A stretch of 64,000 bases of DNA from Ctenosaura bakeri (GCA_948474755.1 CAOLHI010001251.1:347324-411323); one strand, 5' to 3'. Shown: positions 48,286 to 58,437, counted from the stretch's first letter. Notes: generated from the sequence alone by a model not told the origin. A program made the numbers and translations.

Positions 48286-49497
48286 TTACTTGGGCAAAAC
48301 CACATACATAGTGCACACTTAAAGGGTCCTTTCTTTTTCACACACAAGTATACATGCACAGTCTCAAACTAGGCTTCCTTTCCCAAACTGGTTTTCATTT
48401 TAAAATTCAGGCTGCTGGCACGGGGACAAAAATAAGGTGGGGCATGTCTGAGATTCGATTGGTTGCATTTTTTAAAACCTTGTTTTAAACATACCCATAT
48501 CTGCAGCAAACATGTACAAACCTGCTTAGGAGTAAGCCCCTTTTGAAATCAGCTGCATTGAGGATTACAGCAACCATTGTCACCAAGGAAGTCTAACAGA
48601 AAAGGACTGGGCGAAAACCAGTGTGTGGGGGAGAATCCTGCTTTGAGAAACAGAGTTTATCTTATGTTCAGTTTCTCCCCCCCCCGCATACAGACAGGGT
48701 CTATCACTTACACAACTATATTAACTGTAAAACCAGGCACTCCAAATAGCCAAACTACAGAGCATTATGGAAACAAATTCTGGGAAATTAAAGTACAAAG
48801 AAGCAGAACTGTAAAAATGTGATGCTATTGGGATTTGTGGAACAGGAAGAGCATTCCAGAGCAATAACCAATGCGTATTTGCTCAGAAGAAAATCCCACT
48901 CAGTTCAATGAGGCTTGCGTTCATATATGCACGCATGTATGTATGAGTCTACAGCCTTAAATTACTACAGTGCCAAATGTATACCCAGCGACTTGAGACT
49001 GAGCCCTATGCAACTCAATGGGACTTTATTTTCAGTGGAAGGTACTGTTTAGGAATGCGCTGTTAACAAAATTCTCAGAGTTTTATTTTTTTTAAAAAGA
49101 ATCAATAACAGAAAACTGTATCTCACAGATGGACTTTCTGTTGGGATGGTTTTGGAAGTACTTCTAAAACATTAGGGAGGGCAAGAGAGAGGCCAGATTT
49201 TCAGGATGGCTTGTTTTTTAAAAAAATCCATTCATTGCATCATCTGCCCCAGTGAAATTAAGTGGAGCTTAACACTGGAAGAAGGCTCACTGAAAACAAA
49301 CCGGCTGGTTTATTCTATACCAAAACCGAAACACCAGTCTGCCACAGAAGATGTTTGTATTATTCAGTGCTTCCCCTGCCTGCTGTGCACTGGCTTGGCT
49401 AGCCTGCCCACGAGCCAGACCACACAGATCCTTCCCTCCCACCACTTCTCAACCCCCATGCACACATCGCCATATACAAGAGACAGCCTGTACTCAC

Positions 49498-49524
49498 ACA
49501 GATGGCTAATGCGCCTGCTCCCAT
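49498..49524 (-). CDS. FAM13A: FAM13A coding exon 1 (start codon exon)
   Basis: Nine codons, MGAGALAIC, followed directly by a GTGAGT donor (phase 0). The identity rests on an exact match to the known FAM13A long-isoform N-terminus as I recall it, and on seamless joining to the QSK segment of exon 2. The start context is strong, with A at -3 and G at +4. The exon continues upstream as 5' UTR, but its 5' edge cannot be seen. Reading upstream, the frame stays open for at least 25 codons but holds no in-frame ATG in that stretch, so this ATG is the best start. Two out-of-frame ATGs lie upstream if the transcript reaches them: a 7-codon uORF at 49572-49595, and one at 49506-49571 that overlaps the main start. 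Confidence 0.93.
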
Positions 49525-49800
49525 TCTTTCAGAGCTGTCTGGAAGAAGTGATGGCGAGGGGATGAAAGCATTCAGCGGCAGGCTGCTGGAGACATCCACC
49601 CCTCCTTCAAGCAGTTACAAAAACCCCAAAGGTTTGCATTTGGAGCTCAAAAACCCTCCACAGTCCTTTTCCTTTCAAAATAGCTAAGTTCTCCATTGGT
49701 ACTTTGGATACACATGGCTGAAGTCAATACACTGGAAATGAAATCTGAGTCAGCGACTCTTGCATTGGCAGTCTGGGTGAGTCACATGACCTGGGACTTA
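49525..49800 (-). promoter_or_regulatory. FAM13A exon 1 5' UTR / candidate proximal promoter
   Basis: The sequence just upstream of the start codon is repeat-free. It contains TGAGTCAGC (49746-49754, AP-1/MARE-like) and TGAGTCACATGAC (49778-49790), where an AP-1 site overlaps a CATGTGA E-box. No TATA box at a convincing distance and no CpG island are visible. The exon's 5' edge is unknown, so UTR and promoter cannot be separated. Role inferred from position and motif matches only. Confidence 0.35.
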
Positions 49801-49951
49801 AAAAGTCATCAGCATCTCTTACGGGAACTTCCAGGGATTTCAGGCAAGGAGGCAGGCTTTCCCTGGAGATGCTTCTCCCCAAGGTTACACAAGGGGCCGC
49901 TGCTTCTGCCCAAGAACCTGAGACAATCTGGAAAATCGTGCTCTTATTTCT

Positions 49952-50428
49952 TCCCCCCCCATTATTTTTATTAAAATAAATATACAAATGATAAAAAAGA
50001 AAATTATATAGATTTACAGACTTGTTTACATAACATAGAATTTTCATATATATATATATACTCATCTTTCATTAGAGTTCACATAGAAAATTATAAGGTT
50101 GAGTTTTTGACTTCCATTGCCAAACCCTGGTCTAATATCTTCCCGCTAACATTCCGCCAATGAAATTCCCTTATATTCAACCTTTTCTATGTTGAGCACA
50201 CCTTATTTTGAAATGTGGCGGTTAAAAGTCATAGAAATGAAACAATACGATGAGTTTTCAAAGCATTTGAAAGGGAGGCGAATGGAGAAGACGGAACAAA
50301 GATGGCAACCAGTTATTGACTACTTGAAACGACACATGACAAGTAGATGAGTAATAACCTCAAATATAAGGAGTAAAAGTAAAGAAAAAAAATGAGATTT
50401 AGTATAATTCCAAGGTTCTAGAGGGCAC
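49952..50428 (-). mobile_element. LINE-type retrotransposed insertion with 19-bp target duplication
   Basis: A 477-bp insert flanked by a perfect 19-bp direct repeat starting AAATCGTGCTC (49933-49951 and 50429-50447), the hallmark of target-primed reverse transcription. On the minus strand the insert ends TTTTAATAAAAATAATGG followed by a G run, resembling a LINE 3' UTR. The family (L1-like) is not certain. It is about 430 bp upstream of the FAM13A start codon and reads in the same direction as the gene. Confidence 0.8.
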
Positions 50429-50447
50429 AAATCGTGCTCTTATTTCT

Positions 50448-51049
50448 GACTTTACCTTCATGACGATTTCTCTATCTTCAACCCCATTTCAAAACTTGTA
50501 ACTATATAGACTTACTCAGTTGCTACATCCTCATTTCATTTCTTGGATTACATAAATTTAACTGAGGCTACCAGCCATGTACTATTGCACTGTCATTGTT
50601 TTAATCATGATTTGTGTTTCAATGTTACCAACCCAATTCTCCCAAAACAATCAGAGAGATCTGACACATTTTATGTGGATTGTTTTTTATTTTCAGAGGT
50701 GAATTCTCAGGTTACTTATAAAGTGGGAAGATTTTGTCCACCTGCTATTACCTCTAGGAAAATAATTACAAAAAGTTGATAATTAATATATTGGGCTTTT
50801 TCTTTTAAATATTGTAGTGGATATATATGTAATTGTGTGTGTTTGTATATACAGTATTTCTCTTTTTTCCTGTTTTCACTGTATACTTTCATCCAGAATG
50901 ATCTATTATTGTACATAACTGTGTTGTCTGTAAACCAGTGCTGTTCTTTGACCATAATAAATTTTCCACTGAAGGTACAACCATATGACAAATGCTTACT
51001 TAGGAGTATGTCCCATAAAGCACAGTAGAATTTCTGAGCAGATATATAC
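50448..51049. other. Unclassified AT-rich stretch
   Basis: No gene, RNA or clear repeat boundary is seen on either strand, only AT-rich sequence with scattered T runs. Confidence 0.5.
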
Positions 51050-51302
51050 AGGAATTTTATTTTATTTTATTTATTTTATTTATTTATTTGTATCCCGCCT
51101 CTCCATATGGATCGAGGCGGCGAACAACTTACAAATAGCATGTATTTCGAAACATTGCTATACATGCCCCCAACAAGCTGGGTACTCATTTTACCGACCT
51201 GCAAAAGGATGGAAGGCTGAGTCAACCTTGGAGCCTGGCAGGATCGAACTTACAACCTTTTGGCTTGCAGTACTGGCATTTAACCACTGCGGCACCAGGG
51301 AA
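51050..51302 (-). repeat. Sauria-type SINE, antisense
   Basis: Read on the minus strand: tRNA-like head CCTGGTGCCGCAGTGGTTAA, box B GTAAGTTCGATCCTG, body GGTCGGTAAAATGAGTACCC then AGCTTGTTGGGGG, and a 3' end GGAGAGGCGGGATACAAATA with an ATTT tail. These are hallmarks of the lizard/snake Sauria SINE. Confidence 0.85.
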
Positions 51303-51678
51303 TGCGCTGTAACTTTCTTGACCATTATGGAGTTGATTAAAATGATGGCCAGAAGTAGGCTTGCAAAAATCTGATTATGATTACTGTATCATTCACAATA
51401 ACAATGGTTCAGATGCAACACGTACAGTTAGCTCCCAAAAGGGAAGTGTATGATAGAGGAGGAGGGAGTTCCAGCTCACAGCATGATCCCAACTTCCTAA
51501 CTGCAGATGGGAAAACAAGGGATGGAATAACTGAACTAAACTGCAAGCATATATTCAACTGGAGAAAGTGGTAAGACAAAATAATGTTCTTCACAACATT
51601 ATGACAATTCAGATTTCAGTAACAGTTGAAGTGATGCAAGTCATGTACTCCTTTTACAATATAATCTCACGAACAGTG

Positions 51679-51812
51679 TTGACAACCTGAGGCCAAGGTA
51701 GTCCAGATGTTGGTTTGCAGTCCCCACAAGCCCCAGCAAGCAGAACCAATGATGATAAATAATAGGAGTTGTAGTCCAACAACATTTATAGGGCGACAAG
51801 TTGCCAGCCTCT
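51679..51812. repeat. Palindromic hAT-like MITE
   Basis: GTTGACAACCTGAGGCCAAG..GTCCAGATGTTGG faces GGAGTTGTAGTCCAACAACA..GCGACAAGTTGCCAGCC. Confidence 0.65.
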
Positions 51813-52329
51813 GTCCTAAAACATGATTCTTCTCAAAAAGTGGGATTTGCAACAAAATGTTGCAGTGTGAACTTCTGCTATTCAGGATGTCTGCCAGCCA
51901 GCTAGCCAGCCATGTCCTTTTCCACAACTCTCCATTCCATTCTCTCTTGCTGATCTTCTGGTTCCTTTCCTAGTTAGCTTTCTATGGCCATCAAGCATGC
52001 TCAGTCCTCACTGGGGTGTTCCAGGGGTTCCCCAAACTTGGGGTTTTTTTCCTCTTAAGGAGTTTTGAACTCCTGCAATGCTGGAGGTTTCCCAAAACCT
52101 GTTAGTACACAGGTAGCCTCTTGTTTGCAGATGATGCCATTTTTCTACAGGTCCAGTCAGAAAAGAATTATTTAAAAAGCAAGGTATTATCTTTGGGTAA
52201 TACCTTTGCTTGGCCAACCAAAATGCACCAAATACCTCATGCTAACGTTCAAGATTCCCACAATTTTTCACGAAGCAAAGATGGTCAAAAAGCTTGCAAG
52301 AAAAAGAAAGTGATGCTTTTGGAGTCATG

Positions 52330-52570
52330 GGACGTTTTCACCATAGCACAGTTATAGCACAATGATTCCACTTTTGGACCTCCACAGTTCCACTTTATGG
52401 AATCCTGTGATTTGTGTTGAAGGAGAAGCACTTACAATTCTCAGCAAGAGAGCTCTTGTCCCTAGCAAGACTACAAACCCCAGGACTCCCCAAGAAGTAG
52501 CCACAACAGTTAAGGGCCGTTTCACACTACACAATTATAGTGCTATGATTCAATTTTAATTCCCTTGGCA
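52330..52570. repeat. Diverged MITE-family copies, adjoining
   Basis: GGGACGTTTTCACCATAGCA starts one copy, with CTCAGCAAGAGAGCTCTTGT in its centre. At 52514 GGGCCGTTTCACACTACACA starts a second, left-end-only copy. Older subfamily of the elements at 57-63 kb. Confidence 0.5.
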
Positions 52571-52785
52571 ATTGTCCTAAAACATTTAAAACATAATTTT
52601 AAAAAGATAAAAGCACGGCCCCATTAAAAAGCCCCTTCTGCCTCATGAATTGCAAGTCAAAGGCCTGCATAAATAAGACAAGGAAAGAAGAGACAAACAA
52701 AATCTCTCATGGGAAGGAAGTCTACAACCCGAGAGGAGCCACCAAAAGAAAACACTCTCCCATATTTTCACCATACCTGTGAAGA

Positions 52786-53237
52786 GGAGGGTGACCAAAA
52801 TGGTCCAAGGCCTGGAAATCGTGCCCTATGAGGACAGGCTTAGGAAGCTGGGTATGTTTAGCCTGGAAAAGAGAAGCTTAAGAGGTAGCTATGTTTAAAT
52901 ATTTGAAGGGATGCCATATGGAGGATGGAACAAACCTGTTTTCTGCTGCTCCAGAGACTACGACATAGAGCAATGGCTTCAAACTTCAGGAAAAGAGATT
53001 CCATCTAAATACAATACAATAAATCTAAACATTAGGAAGAACTTCCTAACAGTAAGAGCAGTCTAGCAGTGGAATGCACTGCCTCAGAGTGTGCTGGAGT
53101 CTCCCTCTTTGGAGGTCTTTAAACAGATGCTGGATTGGTTGGGAATGCTTTGATAGGGTATTCCTGCATGGCAGGAGGTTACACTCAATGGCTCTTTTGG
53201 TCTGTTCCAGCTCTATGATTCTATTCCATGATTCTAA
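52786..53237 (+). pseudogene. CR1-type LINE 3' end
   Basis: From AGGGTGACCAAAATGGTCCA through GGAAATCGTGCCCTATGAGG and GGAAGAACTTCCTAACAGTA to TTCTATTCCATGATTCT. It encodes decayed KMVKGLE..PYED and WNALPQSVLESPS-like residues. Contains a small internal duplication (AAATACAATACAATAAATC). Confidence 0.85.
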
Positions 53238-54214
53238 GTTGGCTCACAAAGGCCACCACAGTTGAACAAACTGCAGCAGACATATATACAGGTCTCACAA
53301 AGAAAGTACACATTACTGCAAACAGTGTCTCCAAACCTGTCCATGGTCATGTGAGCTCTAATACAACCACAACAAGGCTGCAGTGGGTAATGTTAGCTAT
53401 ATGATTTGCTCTCTCACTAATCCCTTAATGTACTTTCCCCATCCATTGCAAAGAGTCATTTTCTTCTTAGCCTTAATGGGCTTTTACACAAATTAAACCA
53501 GACTACATGCTGCATTTGGTCCATAAGCACATTAGCAGTTGCTTCAAAAGGCCACACATTATCACTATCTGAAATACAGTGAAATAAATAAGTAAGTAAG
53601 TTATTATTCTGGTAACCCAAAACAGAAACAACAAGGATATCTGTAGCATAAACAGATCATCATATAGGTCAAGCATCCCAATCTGGAAATCTGAAATCCA
53701 GACTTTTTGCTGCCAGCCGCCCACTTCCATCTTTCAGGTAGTGCCCATGGCAAAAAGTTTCATTTGTCTCTCAGATCCACCTGCTCGTTCATCTCTCAGA
53801 TCCTCAGTCTGTCTCCAGTGTTGCACCTCATACACAACACAAGTAGCAACTGAATGCAGTGGAAGGTTGGAGAGAGATGTGACACTAGAAAGAGACATGA
53901 AGATCTGAGAAATGGCAGGAACCCAAGTGCAGTGTCAGCACAAATCTACACCTCCCACCATTCCACAGATCCTTGCATCTCTCCCCAGTCTCGCATCTCT
54001 CTTTAGCCTTGCATTTTGTTCCTTTGCTACTTATGTTGTGTATGAGATGAGAGGCTGGAGAGCTGAGAATCTGAGAGACTGAGGATATAAGGGACCTGAT
54101 ATCTGTATTCAAAAGAAAAATACAGTACTGTATAGGAGATCTCCAGGGAGCTTGCCAGCTGCCCTGTTCTGCTTTCAAGGTAGCGGCTGTGGCACACCTG
54201 CTTGTTCACTCATG

Positions 54215-54825
54215 GGCCCTTTTCGCACGGGCCTTTTCTCGCGCGACAGCCCTGTGAGCCTCGCGGGAGTGGGAGCGTCGCTCCGCACGACGCACTCCCA
54301 CTTCTGCCGGGCTCACGGGGCTGAAGCGGCGCGAGCGCGGGTTTTTTGATTTTCGCTTTGAAGCGAAAATCACCAGCGCTCGTGCAACGCTCCCGGCGCC
54401 CGCGCACACTTACCTCTTGTGCAGAGCGTCGGGGAGCCGGCCGGGTCGCGCTTCCTTCCCTCCGCCCCTGCGGAAGAAAGGGACGGAGCGGGGCGCTAGC
54501 GCGATGGACGCGACACATCCTGCTTCGCGCGCGCGCGTGGGCCAGACGCAACAAGCTCCTTTCTCGCGCGCGCGGGGGGGGGATGGACGGGACAGGCTCC
54601 TTTCTCGCGCGTGCGGGGGGATGGACGGGACAGGCTCCTTTCTCGCGCACGCGGGGGGGGGATGGACGGACACGCGAGCCGCCTCCGCCTCCGGGAGGCT
54701 GCTGCTTCCCCGCTCGTTCCTTCGCCTGCAGAAGGAAGGAGGGGGAAGCGGCAGCCTCCCGGAGAAGGCTTCTTGCGCGAGCCGCTGTCCTCCGTCGCGC
54801 GAGCGCCGGCGCTGTGAAAAGGGCC
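54215..54825 (-). mobile_element. GC-rich non-autonomous DNA transposon, copy 2
   Basis: A 611-bp CpG-dense block with ends GGCCCTTTTCGCAC and GCTGTGAAAAGGGCC, flanked by ATG on both sides (54212-54214, 54826-54828). It is inverted relative to copy 1 at 14005. It contains the palindrome GATTTTCGCTTTGAAGCGAAAATC and a minisatellite. Frames of up to about 290 codons run through it on the minus strand and others on the plus strand. They are low-complexity Arg/Pro/Ala-rich and present on both strands, so I do not call a gene. Confidence 0.88.
54555..54670 (+). repeat. GC-rich minisatellite inside the 611-bp element
   Basis: Three units of about 41, 38 and 37 bp start GCTCCTTTCTCGCGCG(C/T)GCG or close variants and include GGATGGACGG. 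G runs of 6-9 bp vary between units. Confidence 0.85.
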
Positions 54826-55484
54826 ATGGTCTCCTGCAGATTTTCTGTCCAGTACTGTATTTTTATTAGGGGTGGGCCAACTGAATCTGCGAATCCTTGA
54901 ATCCTGCACAACGATTCAAGATTCATGAATCCGAATCCCTGGGCCAAAACAGGCAAACTTAATCTTTTGAATCTGCCAACCAAATCCCAGTTGGAGACTG
55001 GGACACCTGAAAACCTAGGAGACCAGACACAAGGGGGAGACGGCAAGTAGGTGAGTTTTTCCCTTGGAGTAATAATGGCCTTTGCTAACAATTTCAGAAA
55101 TTACATCTGGAGTTGTATTCTAATATATTTAAATTGAACATTTAATATTTAAGTTCAGCACTTAACTGAAAGCTATAGGCTTGAGATTTCAAGGACAGCT
55201 GAAAGATTCATTTGCATGGCTCCCTTGCAAAGCTCTTCCATACACAATTCTGGGTTTGTAGTTTTACAAGGTGTCACAGCCTTCTCTGCCAGAATGTGCT
55301 GCTGCATCATCAAACAACAAACCCTAGGATGCCGTAAGGAGTTATGCAAAGAAAAGCCAGTTTTGACCTGGACTAGCTGTGTATGTGGCCCTGTTTACAC
55401 AGGCAGGAAAATGTGGGATTAATCTACATTCTCCTGCCTGTGTATAAAAAGCCTTCGTGTCATTTTCAATCTGGGGAGATTCTG

Positions 55485-55592
55485 AGGCAAAACTATGACA
55501 ATTGTCCTGGCCAGATTTCTTCAGAGGGAGGTTTCCTTTGCCTAGGCTTTTGCTAAGGCTGAAAGAGTGTGTCTTTCCCAAGTTTATCCTTC
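55485..55592 (-). repeat. CORE-type SINE fragment, antisense
   Basis: CCAGATTTCTTCAGAGGGAG then GCTGAAAGAGTGTGTCTTTC is the SINE core; the tRNA end is missing. Confidence 0.6.
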
Positions 55593-56211
55593 TTTCCCTT
55601 GCTTTTTGAACACTTAAAAAAAAAGGATTCAAAAGATTTGAGATTCATGGATTCCCAGAACCTTCCAGGGATTCAGATCTGGATTCAGATAAATTCTGGA
55701 TTCCTCTCAATCCTAGTTTTTATATATGCAAATACAGGTATTCCAGAATCTGAAAAAATCCACAATATGAAATACCTCTGGCCCCAAGCATTTTGGATAG
55801 TGAATACTCAACTCGTAGCATAATTATCTTTCACTTACGAAGGCCTGCTAGCTCCAATGTCTCTGAAATGCTACAGAATGTATTGTTGTTTTTATTCCAA
55901 CAAGCTCTTGTGGCTTCACCTCCAGAAGTTCAGCACACACACTACTAGGGACCCGAGCTGAGCGGCTCTGCTCCCATGTTTTTAACACCAGCCTTTAACA
56001 ACTGACTCCTCATGAACTGAGCATATTTGGCCTGCCCAGTAAGGGATCACCAACCATTGTGTACCATTCATGCCATGAGCTGAGATCAGAGATAACCTTT
56101 AACTTAGGGGACTTCTAATGTGGAAGGCAAGACTGACAGACAGGTCATTATGAATTTTGTATAGTTGCATGTTATCTTTTCACAACACTGTAAAAACACA
56201 GAAAATAATAA

Positions 56212-56650
56212 ATTCAGTAGTCCCCTCTTATCTGCAGTTCTGCTTTCCGTGGTTTCAGTTACCTGTGGTCAACCTCTTCCCACACAGACTCACCTTTCTC
56301 CCTCTCATCCTTTGCTCTGATCCATCCCTGGCATCCAAGTGACAGCACCCATGTCACCTGCTCCGGGTCTTGCCACTTGCACTTTGCCTGCCCGCCGACC
56401 CACCCCTAACTTTAACAGCTCTCTCGCTGCCACCACCACAAGAAACTCTAGTGCACTGGACGCAGTCCTCTAGATTTGCAGGGACCATGGAGAGGCTTCA
56501 TACTATCTGGTTGTATGAAGCTTTTCTATGGTCCCTGTGAAGCTAGACAGATATTTCTGGAGATGATATAGAGGTCTAGAGATGGTATAGAATTCAGTAC
56601 TATCCACAACTTCAGTAGAGGGTCTTGTGGATAAGCAGGGACTATTGAAA
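56212..56650. mobile_element. Tigger-like non-autonomous element
   Basis: Left TTCAGTAGTCCCCTCTTATC then TGCAG; right GTGGATAAGCAGGGACTATTG in inverse orientation. The GTTTCAGTTACCTGTGGTCA block is typical of Tigger-type MITEs. The interior includes GTCCCTGTGAAGCTAGACAG and no transposase. Confidence 0.55.
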
Positions 56651-57062
56651 AACACCACCACCAACCAAGGCAGTTAATAATGGAACTGCCATGAAATCAA
56701 CCACAAAATTATAAACAAAATGTTATAAAACTGTTTAACACATCAAATTAATGTTATCAAGGAAAGGGGAAAATCATAAGACCCTATTAAGTGTACACAA
56801 AGACATCTATAACTTCTAACTGGTAGTTTCTTGGTGGTCCTGATCCCTGCTGCCTTACTTATTATTATTATTATTTTCCCTGTTTCCCAATTTGGGACTA
56901 AAGATGCCTTACAAAATACTTTTAAAAAAAATCACAAAATACTAACAGCTAAAAAGTGGTTAAATTATCAAAAAATTAAAGTTTTAAGCCTAGCCTAGTT
57001 TGCTCGGGGTTCCATAGTTAGTTATTCTTTCTCACATTCTCTCTTAAAGCACCTTGACTTAT

Positions 57063-57243
57063 CTAGGGTTGCCAGATTGAAAACTGAAGAGGGCTCCTGT
57101 CCCTTTAATAGTTGTGCAAAAGAGGGAATTTCAACAGATATTGCTTGTTATTCAAGCCAGGTAACACAGAACACCTGCTGAAATTCCCTCCTCTACACAA
57201 CCATTAAAGGAGGCATCTCCAAGTTTTCAATCTGGCAACCCCA
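57063..57243. repeat. Palindromic MITE family B, copy 2
   Basis: AGGGTTGCCAGATTGAAAAC faces GTTTTCAATCTGGCAACCCC. CCCTTTAATAGTTGTGCA and CTACACAACCATTAAAGG lie in the arms. This is the best-preserved copy of family B. Confidence 0.8.
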
Positions 57244-57618
57244 CTTGTCACGCCAACATCTTTTTCACCCACCCCTGCCCATGTTTTTCAAACTGTTTTG
57301 TCTGGCAAAGCAACTTTGGTTTCCTAAGCTAGCACCAAGATTTTTGTGCAATGGTTTGTTGCTCTAATTAATGTATGACCACCCCATGATCAAAGTCATG
57401 CTGGGTTGACTGACAGGCTGAACCCAGATAAGGACAGGTCAATACACACCCATAGTTCTTTGTGTGAAGGCCAGATGTATTTTGTATGTGCTCAGAGGCA
57501 ACTTTTGGATAGCAAAACTGAGCAATGCTATTGTGACAAAAGCTATCCATCAGGACTTTGGGACTGGTCTCCGTCGTGTCTGGGTTCCCGCAATACATCC
57601 TAGGGTGACAAAGAGTAG

Positions 57619-57798
57619 GGTCATTTCCGCACTAGCCTGTTATAGCGCGATGGTTCCACTTTCAACCTCCTCTGGAATCCTGGGGTTTGCAGTTTCGGGA
57701 GGGGCCGGCTGGCCCCTCCCGAAACTGCAAACCCCAGGATTCCAGAGGAGGTTGAAAGTGGAACCATCGCGCTATAACAGGCTAGTGTGGAAATGGCC
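57619..57798. mobile_element. Palindromic MITE, 180-bp class
   Basis: A 180-bp element: two 88-bp arms around a 4-base loop (GGCT), with only about two mismatches, flanked by TAG (57616-57618, 57799-57801). It carries GCGATGGTTCC on the left and its exact inverse on the right, unlike the family-typical GCTATTATTCC. Confidence 0.95.
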
Positions 57799-57833
57799 TA
57801 GGACTAAGGGTAATGAATAAAATAAGGGACAGA

Positions 57834-58283
57834 GCTTGTTCTTGTTGTTATTGTGTACCTTCAAGTCTTTCCCAGCCTATGGTAATCCTATGGTGAACTT
57901 ATCACGGGGTTTTCTTGGCAAGATTTGTTCAGAGGGAGATTGTGTTCCTCTGAGGCTGAGAAAATGTGACTTGCCCAAACTCACCCAGTGGGTTTCCACG
58001 GCTGGCCAGGAAGTCAAACCCTGGTGTCCAGAGTCACAGGCCATTTCCGCATTGCACTGTTGTAGCGCTATTATTCCACTATCAACCTCCCAGAGAATCC
58101 TGGCGTTTGCAGTTTAGGGAGGGGCATGTAGACTTCTCAGCCAGAGAACTCTTTGGCCTCAGCAAACTACAAATTCCAGAATTCCCCAGGATGCTGAAAG
58201 TGGAATAAGAGCACTATAACAGTGTAGTGCGGAAATGGCCATAGTCTATTGCTCACACCACTGCACCATGCTGCCTCTTTAGG
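57834..58283 (-). repeat. CORE-type SINE, antisense, interrupted by a MITE
   Basis: 57834-58038 (GTTCTTGTTGTTATTGTGTA to GTGTCCAGAGTC) resumes at 58241 (TAGTCTATTGCTCACACCAC to CATGCTGCCTCT). Removing the MITE restores the usual SINE order. Confidence 0.8.
58039..58240. mobile_element. Palindromic MITE, 202-bp class, nested in SINE
   Basis: A 202-bp element with GGCCATTTCCGCATTGCACTG and CAGTGTAGTGCGGAAATGGCC ends. Flanks ACA / ATA (2 of 3). The unique centre contains CTCAGCCAGAGAACTCTTTG. Confidence 0.9.
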
Positions 58284-58437
58284 GACAGGGCTCCTATCCC
58301 CTTAATAGCCTTGCAGAGGTGGAACTTTCAGCTGGCGTTGCTTTTCCTGCAAGCAACACCTGTTGAACTTCCTTTTTTAAACACAGCTACTAAAATCACA
58401 GGAGCCCTGGTCCTTATTTCACTTGGCAACACTAACC
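58275..58437. repeat. Palindromic MITE family B, copy 3
   Basis: GACAGGGCTCCTATCCCCTT on the left and GGAGCCCTGGTCCTTATTTC on the right with diverged arms. GCGTTGCTTTTCCTGCAAGC lies in the centre. Confidence 0.55.

Larger units (their letters stand above)
43697..49497 (-). other. FAM13A intron 1, repeat content
   Basis: A 5.8-kb intron with no exon recognised. It holds the three-layer nest at 44330-45020, an AT-rich LINE-3'UTR-like stretch at 45690-45850, repeat Z copy 2, a hAT element with a GGAA microsatellite, a diverged hAT-like piece at about 47296-47484 and a SINE. Stretches 43700-44320 and 48300-49490 look unique. Confidence 0.7.
9784..49524 (-). other. FAM13A: FAM13A gene, 5' portion (coding exons 1-6 with introns)
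   Basis: This is the N-terminal half of a FAM13A orthologue, transcribed leftwards. Six coding exons of 27, 190, 210, 181, 160 and 81 bp total 849 bp (283 codons). Intron phases run 0, 1, 1, 2, 0 and every junction restores a conserved codon. Introns from 5' to 3' are 5801, 6379, 8759, 14703 and 3250 bp. The predicted protein starts MGAGALAIC, runs through a complete RhoGAP domain and ends at SPRNK, just after the domain. FAM13A is known in mammals as a Rho GTPase-activating-domain protein linked to lung, fat and Wnt/beta-catenin phenotypes. The paralogue FAM13B is excluded because it lacks the MGAGALAIC start and the QSK-AVRLKEDMKK segment. The C-terminal coiled-coil exons must lie left of the window. 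No sign of pseudogenisation is seen. Confidence 0.95.
53665..55808. repeat. Disrupted Tigger-style element (two ends), with later insertions
   Basis: GGTCAAGCATCCCAATCTGG at the left, and the reverse complement of the right end (GTTGAGTATTCACTATCCAA), resemble the two ends of the widespread vertebrate 'TCAAGTATCCCTTATCC' element. The span contains the GC-rich transposon at 54215 and a SINE fragment. Whether the ends belong to one element is uncertain. Confidence 0.35.

Noticed and set aside
49572..49599. In-frame N-terminal extension of FAM13A starting at 49599
   Set aside because: The codon there is GTG, not ATG. The nearby ATG (49595) is out of frame and closes after 7 codons.
54210..55091. 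A 293-codon open frame on the minus strand, with several overlapping frames on both strands
   Set aside because: It lies mostly within the 611-bp GC-rich transposon. Composition is Arg/Pro/Ala low complexity, stops are rare in all frames because of GC content, and no family is recognisable.
57619..57798. rho-independent terminator or CRISPR-like repeat
   Set aside because: The hairpin is a eukaryotic MITE with a target duplication. The window is clearly vertebrate.
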